Shown: positions 35,223 through 42,557 of the stretch, piece by piece
Numbering within the stretch: the stretch's first letter is position 1
Layout of the letters: each line of letters opens with the position of its first letter
Source: Planctomycetota bacterium
GTDB lineage: Bacteria > Planctomycetota > UBA1135 > JACQFD01
Direction: 5' to 3'
Assembly (NCBI GenBank): GCA_016792805.1
Contig: JAEUHX010000089.1
Span: forward strand, 1 to 44,945
DNA length: 44,945 bases
Position numbers and translations under genes: made by a program
Notes under the pieces: model-generated
Database searches by the model: none
What the model saw: the letters and a program-made list of their open reading frames with translations, nothing else
What the model was told of the DNA's origin: nothing

Positions 35223-36662
35223 GTGACCCTCACCTTCTACAACACGCTGACTCGCCGCCCTGAGCCGTTCACGCCCGCTGAGCCGGGGAAGGTCCGCATG
35301 TACCACTGCGGCCCGACGGTCTACCGGCGTCCGCACGTGGGAAACTTCCGCGCGTTTCTCTTCGCCGATTTGCTCCGGCGCGTCCTCGAGCGGAGAGGAT
35401 TCGAGGTGCAGCAGGTCATGAACGTCACCGACGTCGGCCACTTCACGCAGGAGGACGAGGATCGGGGCGAGGATCGGATGGAGATGGAGTCGCGGCTCAC
35501 AGGAAAGGACCCGTGGCAGATCTCCCGCGAGATTACGGAGCTCTTCGAAAGCGACATGGCACGGCTGCGCGCCAAGAAACCGATGGTGCGGCCGCGCGCG
35601 ACCGACCATATCCCGGAGATGCTACAGATGGTCGACACGCTGCTCGCGAAGGGTGTGGCCTATCGCGCCGGCGCGGGCGGGCAGAATATTTACTTCTCGG
35701 TGAATGCGTTCGATCGCTATGGCGAACTCTCGGGCAACCGCGTGGAGGCGCTCGAGGCCGGCGCTCGCATCGAGGTGAATCCGGAGAAGAAGCATCCTGC
35801 GGATTTCGCGCTTTGGAAGAGCGATCCGAAGCACATTATGAAGTGGAAGTCACAATTTGGCGAGCACGGGTTCCCCGGCTGGCATATCGAATGCTCGGCC
35901 ATGGCGCGGAAGTATCTTGGCGATACGCTCGACATTCATACAGGCGGCGAGGATCTCGTGTTTCCGCATCATGAGTGCGAGGTGGCGCAGAGTGAGGCGG
36001 CTACGGGGCGGACCTTCGTGCGCACGTGGATGCATGTGCAGTTCTTGAAGGTCGACGGCGGGAAGATGTCGAAGAGCCTCGGAAATGTGTACTCCATCGA
36101 CGACGTCGTCGCCAGAGGGTTTGAGCCGCGGCATCTTCGGTTCCTCCTGCTGCGCGCGCACTATCGGGCGCCGCTCAATTTTACTTGGGACGCCATGACC
36201 GACGCAAAGGGGGCCATCGATCGCTTGGCCTCCTTTTTGTGGGATGTGAAGTCGTGCGTCATCAAGGGCGCAGCGCCCGGCGTCGACGAAGCCATCGCGA
36301 AGGCGCGCGCCGGATTCGATGCGGGCCTCGACGATGACCTTAATACGGCGGCAGCGACCGCGGCGATTTTTGAGCTTGTTACCGACGTGCGCGCCAAGGC
36401 CGGCGCCCCGATGAAGCTCTCGCGCGCCCAAGCCGAGGCGATCTCGCAGCTTCTCGACGAATTCGACGCCGTTTTCGACATCCTCACGCCCGAGCCGCTC
36501 AGCGACGTCGAGCGCACCGAGGTCGAATCGCTCGTCGCCGAGCGTCAATCCGCGCGCGCGCGCGCCGACTATGCCCGCGCCGACGAGATTCGTAAGATTC
36601 TCACCGAGAAGCGCGTCATCGTGGAGGACTCCAAAGACGGCGTGCGCTGGCGGCGGATGTAG
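35223..36662 (+). CDS. cysS: Cysteinyl-tRNA synthetase
   Basis: 479 residues from GTG 35223, giving the start TLTFYNTLTRR expected for this family (a GTG at 35163 adds a non-conserved Arg-rich leader). The signatures are MYHCGPTVY and HVGNFRAFLF (HIGH motif variant), a zinc site in FPGWHIECSAMA and HHECEVAQSEA, and KMSKSLGN (KMSKS motif). A DALR-type anticodon-binding domain forms the C-terminus. It charges tRNA-Cys with cysteine in the cytoplasm and is essential. The downstream island starts 28 bp after its stop, so this gene marks the left edge of conserved backbone. Confidence 0.97.
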   Translation: MTLTFYNTLTRRPEPFTPAEPGKVRMYHCGPTVYRRPHVGNFRAFLFADLLRRVLERRGFEVQQVMNVTDVGHFTQEDEDRGEDRMEMESRLTGKDPWQISREITELFESDMARLRAKKPMVRPRATDHIPEMLQMVDTLLAKGVAYRAGAGGQNIYFSVNAFDRYGELSGNRVEALEAGARIEVNPEKKHPADFALWKSDPKHIMKWKSQFGEHGFPGWHIECSAMARKYLGDTLDIHTGGEDLVFPHHECEVAQSEAATGRTFVRTWMHVQFLKVDGGKMSKSLGNVYSIDDVVARGFEPRHLRFLLLRAHYRAPLNFTWDAMTDAKGAIDRLASFLWDVKSCVIKGAAPGVDEAIAKARAGFDAGLDDDLNTAAATAAIFELVTDVRAKAGAPMKLSRAQAEAISQLLDEFDAVFDILTPEPLSDVERTEVESLVAERQSARARADYARADEIRKILTEKRVIVEDSKDGVRWRRM

Positions 36663-36674
36663 GAAGTCGTTACG

Positions 36675-36690
36675 AATCCGCCAACGGATT
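36675..36690. terminator. Weak hairpin at the cysS 3' end
   Basis: AATCCG pairs with CGGATT across a CCAA loop, then a T-rich stretch TTAGTTAG follows. It sits between the cysS stop and the convergent gene's stop (36690-36692). The stem is only six base pairs, so function as a terminator is possible but weakly supported. Confidence 0.35.
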
Positions 36691-37433
36691 TAGTTAGCGA
36701 CTGTGAATTGTTCATCGATGTGTACGGCCGCCTTAAGTCGGCCAAGAACGTAGTGGCCCGTCACAATCTTCATGCAAAGAAGCACGAGGGACGATTCGTG
36801 AATCTGCCGATTGCCCACGGAGACCATTGCTGACTTAGTTGCGGAGATCCAGCGATTCGTCGCGGAGCTCAAGTTGGGCTCATCCTCCAATATGTGCCCT
36901 ATGCGCTCCTGGAGCTTCGAGTCCTGAGTGAGGCAGTGCGCCGCGGAATTGATGAGTTCTGGCGTGAGTATGGTCACCTCAGGAACCTCGTGAGCCGGTC
37001 CGCCACTGACGGCGGAGTATCCAAGAACGAAGGCCTTCGCTCCCATCGCGAGCACATGGGTGAGGATCACAGCGGCCGACGCCGCGTACTTCGGATCTGA
37101 AGGCGAAGACGCCAGCCCCATGGTTGGGAGGGCTGCCTCATGGATCCCAATCACCGCGACCGCAAGAAGTGGCTCGCTGCGGTAGACGGATTCCATGAGG
37201 CGTGCCAATCCGCCTTGCTCAGAGTTGATCTGTTCATCGAGTGCCTCGATCGCAGACCTCGCGAGTAAGGCGCGGTCGTCCTTGGGGCGGATGGCGAGGA
37301 CGCTGAAGAAGGCGCTGGCATGTGTGGAGCTACGCTCCGAGGGATTACTCATACCAGCGTCCCACGGGGAAAAACGTGCGGCCGCCATAAAGAAAATCTC
37401 GATCCCGTCGCTGCTTTCCGCCTTGGGACGCAC
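36690..37433 (-). CDS. Unknown alpha-helical protein downstream of VirD4-like ATPase
   Basis: 247 residues from GTG 37433, which lies 3 nt past the ATPase stop and is preceded by a GGGA; an inner ATG (MAAARFSP) is possible. It has no signal peptide or clear catalytic motif. The central part holds a hydrophobic, Ala-rich segment (PKYAASAAVILTHVLAMGAKAFVLG) that may be a buried helix rather than a membrane span, and the C-terminal third is helical with several His and Ser. I do not recognise a family. The tight coupling to the ATPase suggests a partner or regulator of that enzyme. Confidence 0.75.
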   Translation of the reverse strand: MRPKAESSDGIEIFFMAAARFSPWDAGMSNPSERSSTHASAFFSVLAIRPKDDRALLARSAIEALDEQINSEQGGLARLMESVYRSEPLLAVAVIGIHEAALPTMGLASSPSDPKYAASAAVILTHVLAMGAKAFVLGYSAVSGGPAHEVPEVTILTPELINSAAHCLTQDSKLQERIGHILEDEPNLSSATNRWISATKSAMVSVGNRQIHESSLVLLCMKIVTGHYVLGRLKAAVHIDEQFTVAN

Positions 37434-37436
37434 TCC

Positions 37437-39488
37437 CTACGACGGAGATCCAGGAAGCCCTTTCATCCAATAGCACGGCTTATTCGTCCCTGGAGCAGAG
37501 GGAAAGCTATCGCCCCCTGCGACTTCAATCGTCTGGGCCGTAGGTGGAGTAGTGAAGCTCTCTTCTACGTACTTCGCAAAGAAGTACTTTCCTGCGCCAT
37601 CGGCCGGGACGATCTCGCCGGTCTTAAATGACTTCACAGAAGAGACTTGCTTCCTCCGCTCCTCCTCGCGCTTGAGGCGCGAGAAGTCCAGATAGTGAAG
37701 ATTCGCCTGTATGTTTTCCGTTCCGGAATAGACGAAGCAGAGGAATAGCTCAGTTATCGTCGCATTTCGTGCTGCGAGCTCCTCTGCCAGGCGCAGCACA
37801 AGGGGGAGGCGCGACTTGTTCTCGGCCTCGAAAGCAAGCCACCACTTGCGAGCAGACCCTGTCGTTGCTTGCCATCCGATCTTGGAGAGAACTGATTCGA
37901 GACGCTTGCGGATTTCTGCTTCCCCCATACCGGATGTATTTGTGAACGAAGGCGTAGGAGAGGACTCCGGGATCTTGATCTTGAGTGCCACAAGGGGAGC
38001 TCTTCTCAGGGGAGGAAGTGCCCCCAAACCGGCAACCGGAGATTCAAGGGAGTTGCGGTCCGGACGCGCATGAAATGGGCACACGAAGGCCTGCAGCGGA
38101 GTCTCGTCCAGCAGAATGGTGATAGGTCTACCGAATCGCGGATGACGGTGCTCTGGCGATCGAATGTCGGATGCGCTCAGCACAGGGATTTGTAGAAGCG
38201 TCTCCGGCAGGGGCTGAAGGATGTCCTCGCTGCAGGGGACTGCGAGCTGGATCCCCGTCGCACGAGCGAACTGTTCGGCATCGGGTTGGGCTAGGCCCGG
38301 CATGCAGATCTTCGTCGCGAAGCCGTCGACAAGCATGTCCGCGCTCGCTCCATAGACCGACCGAAGCGAGGCTAGGCCCTGGCAAATCGCAATCACCCCG
38401 ATCGATCGGGATCGCAATGTGAGTAGCCGGTTTTGTAGATCTTGCATAGCTCCCCATGCAGGCAGATCTTCAATCACGATGCTGATAGAATTGGGAGTTG
38501 TGCCCGTTGAGTGACTGTCGGCCGCATCGATCGCGGAGTCGAGTATCGTTTGCAGCACAAGATTGTAAGCATGCCGAACGCTGCCGAGCATCGCCTCGGG
38601 GCAGTGGAGGTAGATTACTCGCCGCTTCGAAAACGCCTTCTCCCATTCAAACTCGTTGCTTGACATGGTGGCCGATACCTCTGGGATTCGGAATGGAGCT
38701 AGAGCGCCCGCGCATTGCGCCATAGCTGTCTGAGCATTCACGTTGGAATTTCCAGTAATGAAGTCTGCGAATGCCTTGCAATCCGGTGATTCGGGGCGGC
38801 TCTGAAAAATCTTGAGTAGTTGTGCAGGGCCGAGAGCGGCGGCCGCGGCCTTCGCGGGAAGCGAGGTATAGCCCGCATCGTGCAGAGCGTTCATTTCGAC
38901 GATCATCTGCTGAATCCAAAAAGGACTATCTTGTGAGTGCGGGCGATCGTTGAGCTGCGCTAGCCGGACGTTAATTTCTCTCGCTTTCGTTTCGTCTCGA
39001 TGCGCTTGAGGATTAATGGATATTGACCTCGCAGGGTCTGTTGCATCGAAGTACCAAAGTTCGACTCCTTGTTCCACACAGTGCTTCTCGATGAGATCGT
39101 AAGCTTCTCTCTTCACACCCAAGAACACGATACTTCGTGACGGATCCTGCAGGAGCGATGCAAGCATATTAAGTGTTACGAGTTGAGACTTCCCCGACCC
39201 CGTCACTCCGAACACAAGCATGTGTCGGGAAAGACGTTCCGCATCGAATCGAAGCGGGCTGTCAACAAGAACCTCGCGGAACTCGCCGGCGGCAACGATC
39301 GGATAACTGTGTTCCAGGGTCACTACAGGACGATTGAGGTGATCCTTTGGCTCGAGCAGGAGAGGCTGGAGCGCGGCCTTAGTCGGATACCTTGCCCCGG
39401 AAACTCGGCGAGACGATCGAGCTGCGAGTGCGAACTCGCGATGGAAGATCCGACTGGGGTGCGAAGGTTGCTGTGGATTCTCGTACAT
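37437..39488 (-). CDS. Soluble VirD4/TraG-like (T4CP-type) ATPase
   Basis: 683 residues from ATG 39488 (further upstream the frame is antisense to another gene). It has no N-terminal membrane helices, unlike true conjugation coupling proteins. Walker A FGVTGSGKS is at 93-101, followed by GVKREAYDLIEKHCVEQGVE and FWIQQMIVEMNALHDAG, as in TraG/VirD4. Walker B is near 338 as IVIEDLPAW, with Glu-Asp where the family has Asp-Glu. Then come LLTLRSRSIGVIAICQGLASL and a TraM-recognition-like segment (DGFATKICMPGLAQPDAEQF). The C-terminal 170 residues carry no motif I know. The class pumps or unwinds DNA; the substrate here is unknown. It diverges from the PemK-like gene and runs into the unknown gene at 36690. 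Confidence 0.8.
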   Translation of the reverse strand: MYENPQQPSHPSRIFHREFALAARSSRRVSGARYPTKAALQPLLLEPKDHLNRPVVTLEHSYPIVAAGEFREVLVDSPLRFDAERLSRHMLVFGVTGSGKSQLVTLNMLASLLQDPSRSIVFLGVKREAYDLIEKHCVEQGVELWYFDATDPARSISINPQAHRDETKAREINVRLAQLNDRPHSQDSPFWIQQMIVEMNALHDAGYTSLPAKAAAAALGPAQLLKIFQSRPESPDCKAFADFITGNSNVNAQTAMAQCAGALAPFRIPEVSATMSSNEFEWEKAFSKRRVIYLHCPEAMLGSVRHAYNLVLQTILDSAIDAADSHSTGTTPNSISIVIEDLPAWGAMQDLQNRLLTLRSRSIGVIAICQGLASLRSVYGASADMLVDGFATKICMPGLAQPDAEQFARATGIQLAVPCSEDILQPLPETLLQIPVLSASDIRSPEHRHPRFGRPITILLDETPLQAFVCPFHARPDRNSLESPVAGLGALPPLRRAPLVALKIKIPESSPTPSFTNTSGMGEAEIRKRLESVLSKIGWQATTGSARKWWLAFEAENKSRLPLVLRLAEELAARNATITELFLCFVYSGTENIQANLHYLDFSRLKREEERRKQVSSVKSFKTGEIVPADGAGKYFFAKYVEESFTTPPTAQTIEVAGGDSFPSAPGTNKPCYWMKGLPGSPS

Positions 39489-39601
39489 GGATGTTCGGCG
39501 GTGATTGAATGGGAGTGGGGCTGGGGGCGTCGGCTCCCGCCGTCCGCCGCAGACACCCACGGGGAAGAAATGCCGCCGTGCCCCAAGAAAATCGGGCGAC
39601 C

Positions 39602-39635
39602 TTGACTCAGCACCACCGGCCAATACCCTGCGTCC
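39602..39635 (+). promoter_or_regulatory. Candidate promoter of the rightward island operon
   Basis: TTGACT (39602-39607), a 16-bp gap and TACCCT (39624-39629) resemble a sigma-70 promoter with a good -35 and a weak -10. The predicted transcription start falls at or next to the GTG start of the PemK-like gene (39636), which would make its mRNA leaderless. The 147-bp spacer also contains a GC-rich inverted-repeat stretch near 39527-39550. Confidence 0.35.
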
Positions 39636-40181
39636 GTGAACGCAGATCGGCGAAGGCGCAAACCAACGCGAGAATCGACGCCCAAGATCGGCGCGCTCAG
39701 ACGACCACTGCGCCGGCAAGCTTGGACAGACGAGTTGGCTTCTCAGAATGCACCGGTGACCCGCATTGCAATTTCCGACCTGCCGAAGATCCTCCCCGGA
39801 CTGATCTTGCGAGTCCCAAACCGTTGGTGGCGGTTCGACGATCGCGTCACCAGTGAGCACCCGGGGGCCTGCATTCGAGTGCTCCAGCTCGCTCCGGGAC
39901 CCGGCCACGCCGTCCTCTCGAAGGGATCCAGCAAACGCGATCGGAGATCTGTTACCTATGTGGAAAGATCTGGACGCCTGCACCTTGTGGTGGCGCCAGA
40001 CAGCGTGAATGGGCTTCGAGATGTCACGCACTTTCAGATTGCGCCCCGCGTTCATTATTTCTCCGCCGACAAAATAGGGCGGCTCTCGTTGGATAGAACT
40101 GTCGGGCGTCTCAGCGAGGCCGACTTCGCCGAGATGAGACGCCTATTTGACGTCGCTTTCCCCTCGCCTCACCAACGCTGA
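39636..40181 (+). CDS. PemK/MazF-like fold protein
   Basis: 181 residues from GTG 39636. The first 45 residues are basic (Arg-rich) and may bind nucleic acid or be an unstructured tail. The remainder has the PemK/MazF shape: a strand pair (ILRVPNRWWRFDDRV), more strands (TYVERSGRLHLVVAPD) and a C-terminal helix preceded by YFSADKIGRLSLDRTVGRLSEADFAEM, close in pattern to the DQ...RxGxLSxxxM ending of MazF toxins. The usual MazF catalytic residues are not obvious, so it could be a regulatory or inactive version. It starts the rightward island operon, 11 nt before the sigma-like gene. No antitoxin gene is recognisable next to it. Confidence 0.55.
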   Translation: MNADRRRRKPTRESTPKIGALRRPLRRQAWTDELASQNAPVTRIAISDLPKILPGLILRVPNRWWRFDDRVTSEHPGACIRVLQLAPGPGHAVLSKGSSKRDRRSVTYVERSGRLHLVVAPDSVNGLRDVTHFQIAPRVHYFSADKIGRLSLDRTVGRLSEADFAEMRRLFDVAFPSPHQR

Positions 40182-40192
40182 GCGCTCCAACT

Positions 40193-41539
40193 GTGCCTCA
40201 ACAAGTAGCAAGCCAGACGGGAATGGGAAAGCAACAAGCGCTCGAGGCGATCGTCGAGTACCTGAAGGGAGACACCGTCGAACTCGCGCCGGCAGTGCCG
40301 CCCCGTTGGGCCATATCTCAACTATTCCTGGAAATCCTTAATACTCTTGAGATCGATCCAGCCACAAAGGTGAGAGTTCCCGCATGCGGATACATGCCGT
40401 GGGGAAGCGGGAAGCCGATCGCGCTTTCAAGTCCAATCTGCGATTGGGCACTGAGCCGATTGGCAGACGCTAACTTCGCGACCATGCGAGGAGAGCCGAC
40501 GGGCGTTTCCTGCGAGTGGGTAGAAAACCGTGTCGAAGAATTGGTCGCATGCCTCGTGATCGCAACATTTTTCGATGCTCGGATACTCAAGATTCGTCAA
40601 GATCCATCCTTGCCAAACCTTCCTCTAGAGGCCTATGAATCGAACGCGCATTGGTATCTCTGGAGGATCACCCTCAATAGAAGAAACTTGCCACTTTGCG
40701 CTAAGCCTCCGAGGGAACGCGACGCTCTTCAATATGACGAGATTAACAGCTACTCCAAGAGCGATAGACGAAAGAAGATTAGCGTCTCGAGCGAGTTCAC
40801 GTATTTTATCTTGCATCTCTATGATGCTCTAGAACCTGGGAAAACCGCGCTCCGCGACTTCCTGCGCATCCTCGATAAGTTTGTCGATTTCAGACCGTAT
40901 ATTGGCAAATCCGTGCGATATGCAGTCGCATCTGAGAGAAGAAATGTGAGCCTAAAATACTTGCTAGACTCAGTACGCAAGAAACTGGAAGGAAACCCGG
41001 CGGTGCGCCTGCTCGGGGCTCATAGTGGCCCGTCGCTCAGCGAGTTGCTGAAGGAGGACCTGCAAGATCAATTCGACGGCGACCTCTCGGAATGCAGGCC
41101 TCTCAGTAAACCTAGGAAGGCTGTAAAGCAGATCGTAGATCTAGTGGTGAATATCGCTAGAGAATCGAGGCGAACTGATATCAGGTTCAGTAGCCTCAAG
41201 TCGGCAATCTACAAAAGTCTCGATCTTTCGCGCCGTGATATCCGCAACACGGCAGATGTCACGGGCGCTGAAGCTCCAACGTTAGCAATCGATCGCGAGG
41301 CGTCGGCGCGGATTCGAGCTGCATTGGAGAAACTGTCAGCGCGCGAGAAGTATGTATTCATACAGCGTGCTTATTATGATCAGGAGCATAACAGTATTGC
41401 TCAATGTCTCAGTATTTCCGTTCGACACACTCGGAACATATTTAACTCAGTCAAGAAGCGGCTTCAGAAGGAACTCGGGCCGTACTTCGATTTGCCCGGT
41501 CCCGGTTCTGCCCTGCCAGCGAAGAGTGGGCGCCGTTAG
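40193..41539 (+). CDS. Protein with C-terminal sigma-70 region-4-like domain
   Basis: 448 residues from GTG 40193 (ATG at 40223 is an alternative). The C-terminus (about 375-435) has the sigma region 4 pattern: RIRAALEKLSAREKYVFIQRA, then a helix-turn-helix with SIAQCLSISVRHTRNIFNSV and a basic helix (KKRLQKEL), close to the sigma-70 family -35-binding domain. The first 370 residues have no clear region 2; segments such as RPYIGKSVRYAVASERRN hint at a highly diverged one. It could be a divergent sigma factor or a DNA-binding regulator. Codon use is less GC-biased than in the backbone genes, with AGA and ATA. Translation is probably coupled to the flanking genes (11 nt and 24 nt gaps). Confidence 0.65.
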   Translation: MPQQVASQTGMGKQQALEAIVEYLKGDTVELAPAVPPRWAISQLFLEILNTLEIDPATKVRVPACGYMPWGSGKPIALSSPICDWALSRLADANFATMRGEPTGVSCEWVENRVEELVACLVIATFFDARILKIRQDPSLPNLPLEAYESNAHWYLWRITLNRRNLPLCAKPPRERDALQYDEINSYSKSDRRKKISVSSEFTYFILHLYDALEPGKTALRDFLRILDKFVDFRPYIGKSVRYAVASERRNVSLKYLLDSVRKKLEGNPAVRLLGAHSGPSLSELLKEDLQDQFDGDLSECRPLSKPRKAVKQIVDLVVNIARESRRTDIRFSSLKSAIYKSLDLSRRDIRNTADVTGAEAPTLAIDREASARIRAALEKLSAREKYVFIQRAYYDQEHNSIAQCLSISVRHTRNIFNSVKKRLQKELGPYFDLPGPGSALPAKSGRR

Positions 41540-41563
41540 GCCCTGAGCACCAAAAGCCTACCT

Positions 41564-42541
41564 ATGCTCAAGCGAAAGTCTCACCTACGCCTTGTGGATC
41601 CCCGCCCGATTGGGAGCATCCGACACTTCGACATCCCGCAGAATGCTGTGGTGGCGTGGGCTCACATTCACAATCACCCCGACGATCCACAACTCTGCTT
41701 CCTGATTCCCGCGGATCACTTCACTGAGTCTTTGGGACCCACGGACTGTGTTGCGCATCTAGCTTCTTCAGATGAACTTTTGGCTCTTCGCTGCGCAGAG
41801 GGAGTCTGGATGGATCGCGCGGAGATGGAAGCCGCAGCATTGATCGGTACTATTGATGAATGGTCGCAAAAAAGAGCATACAGTCGAGTCGCCGATCTGG
41901 TGCACGGACCAAGAACTGTGCGCAAGGTCGCGCCTACCGCGATGTCAAAGCGCGAGATGACTGAATGGATGTCGGCAGTGGCGCAAGATGCTGCTGTACT
42001 GAGTTGCTGGCTCGGGAGGGAGAAAGCCGACTCGATCTCACTTTCGCGAGACGCCGGCCAGTTGCGGAACCTGTCGGAGCCAGACGCGAGTGCTACTGTG
42101 CATCGGTTGCGAAAGAAGCCTGCCGCTATGATGAGACTTGCTGCAAAGAGCAGCGAGAGTGCACGTAGGCACGTCCGCCGATATCCATGGCTTCCCGGCG
42201 CCGAGCTCGCGAATCTCGAACCTATTACAATTCGATTCGGATGCGATCAGAGCCTCACCATCGCCTCAAGCGACCTCGGCATACTGATCTGGTGGTGGGT
42301 GCCGCTCAGCGACAATACTACTGTATCGGATCTTGAGCCGCCGCTCCTCTCTGCGGATTCTTGCGGGCGCTCGTTGAATTCAAACATCGTGTGGGCTCCC
42401 TCCGCACAGATCAAGGGCTATCGGGTTTCGCGGATCTCCTATCCGCTGCAGTGGCCTTCACCCAGGAAAGCGAGCATCCGGGTGTTGGTGATTATGAGTC
42501 ATGAAAGTGAGCAGTGTATTGAAGTTCTAGTCAGAAGATGA
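41564..42541 (+). CDS. Unknown island protein between sigma-like and Lon-like genes
   Basis: 325 residues from ATG 41564. The N-terminal third is beta-rich with an HIHNHPDDPQLCFLIP segment (His pair) and may be a small-molecule or metal site. The middle (about 120-200) is helical and basic (KKPAAMMRLAAKSSESARRHVRR). The last 120 residues are beta-rich again, ending in a run of strands. I recognise no family and see no signal peptide or membrane helix. Position between the sigma-like and Lon-like genes (24 and 16 nt gaps) makes it a probable subunit, adaptor or anti-sigma-like partner of the operon, but that is inference only. Confidence 0.75.
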   Translation: MLKRKSHLRLVDPRPIGSIRHFDIPQNAVVAWAHIHNHPDDPQLCFLIPADHFTESLGPTDCVAHLASSDELLALRCAEGVWMDRAEMEAAALIGTIDEWSQKRAYSRVADLVHGPRTVRKVAPTAMSKREMTEWMSAVAQDAAVLSCWLGREKADSISLSRDAGQLRNLSEPDASATVHRLRKKPAAMMRLAAKSSESARRHVRRYPWLPGAELANLEPITIRFGCDQSLTIASSDLGILIWWWVPLSDNTTVSDLEPPLLSADSCGRSLNSNIVWAPSAQIKGYRVSRISYPLQWPSPRKASIRVLVIMSHESEQCIEVLVRR

Positions 42542-42557
42542 CTCTCTTGGATTACCA

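Noticed and set aside
37437..40055. Full 872-residue reading of the VirD4-like ATPase gene
   Set aside because: The first 189 codons are antisense to the PemK-like gene and its spacer, are Arg/Ser/Pro-rich and show no conserved pattern; the ATG at 39488 is preferred.
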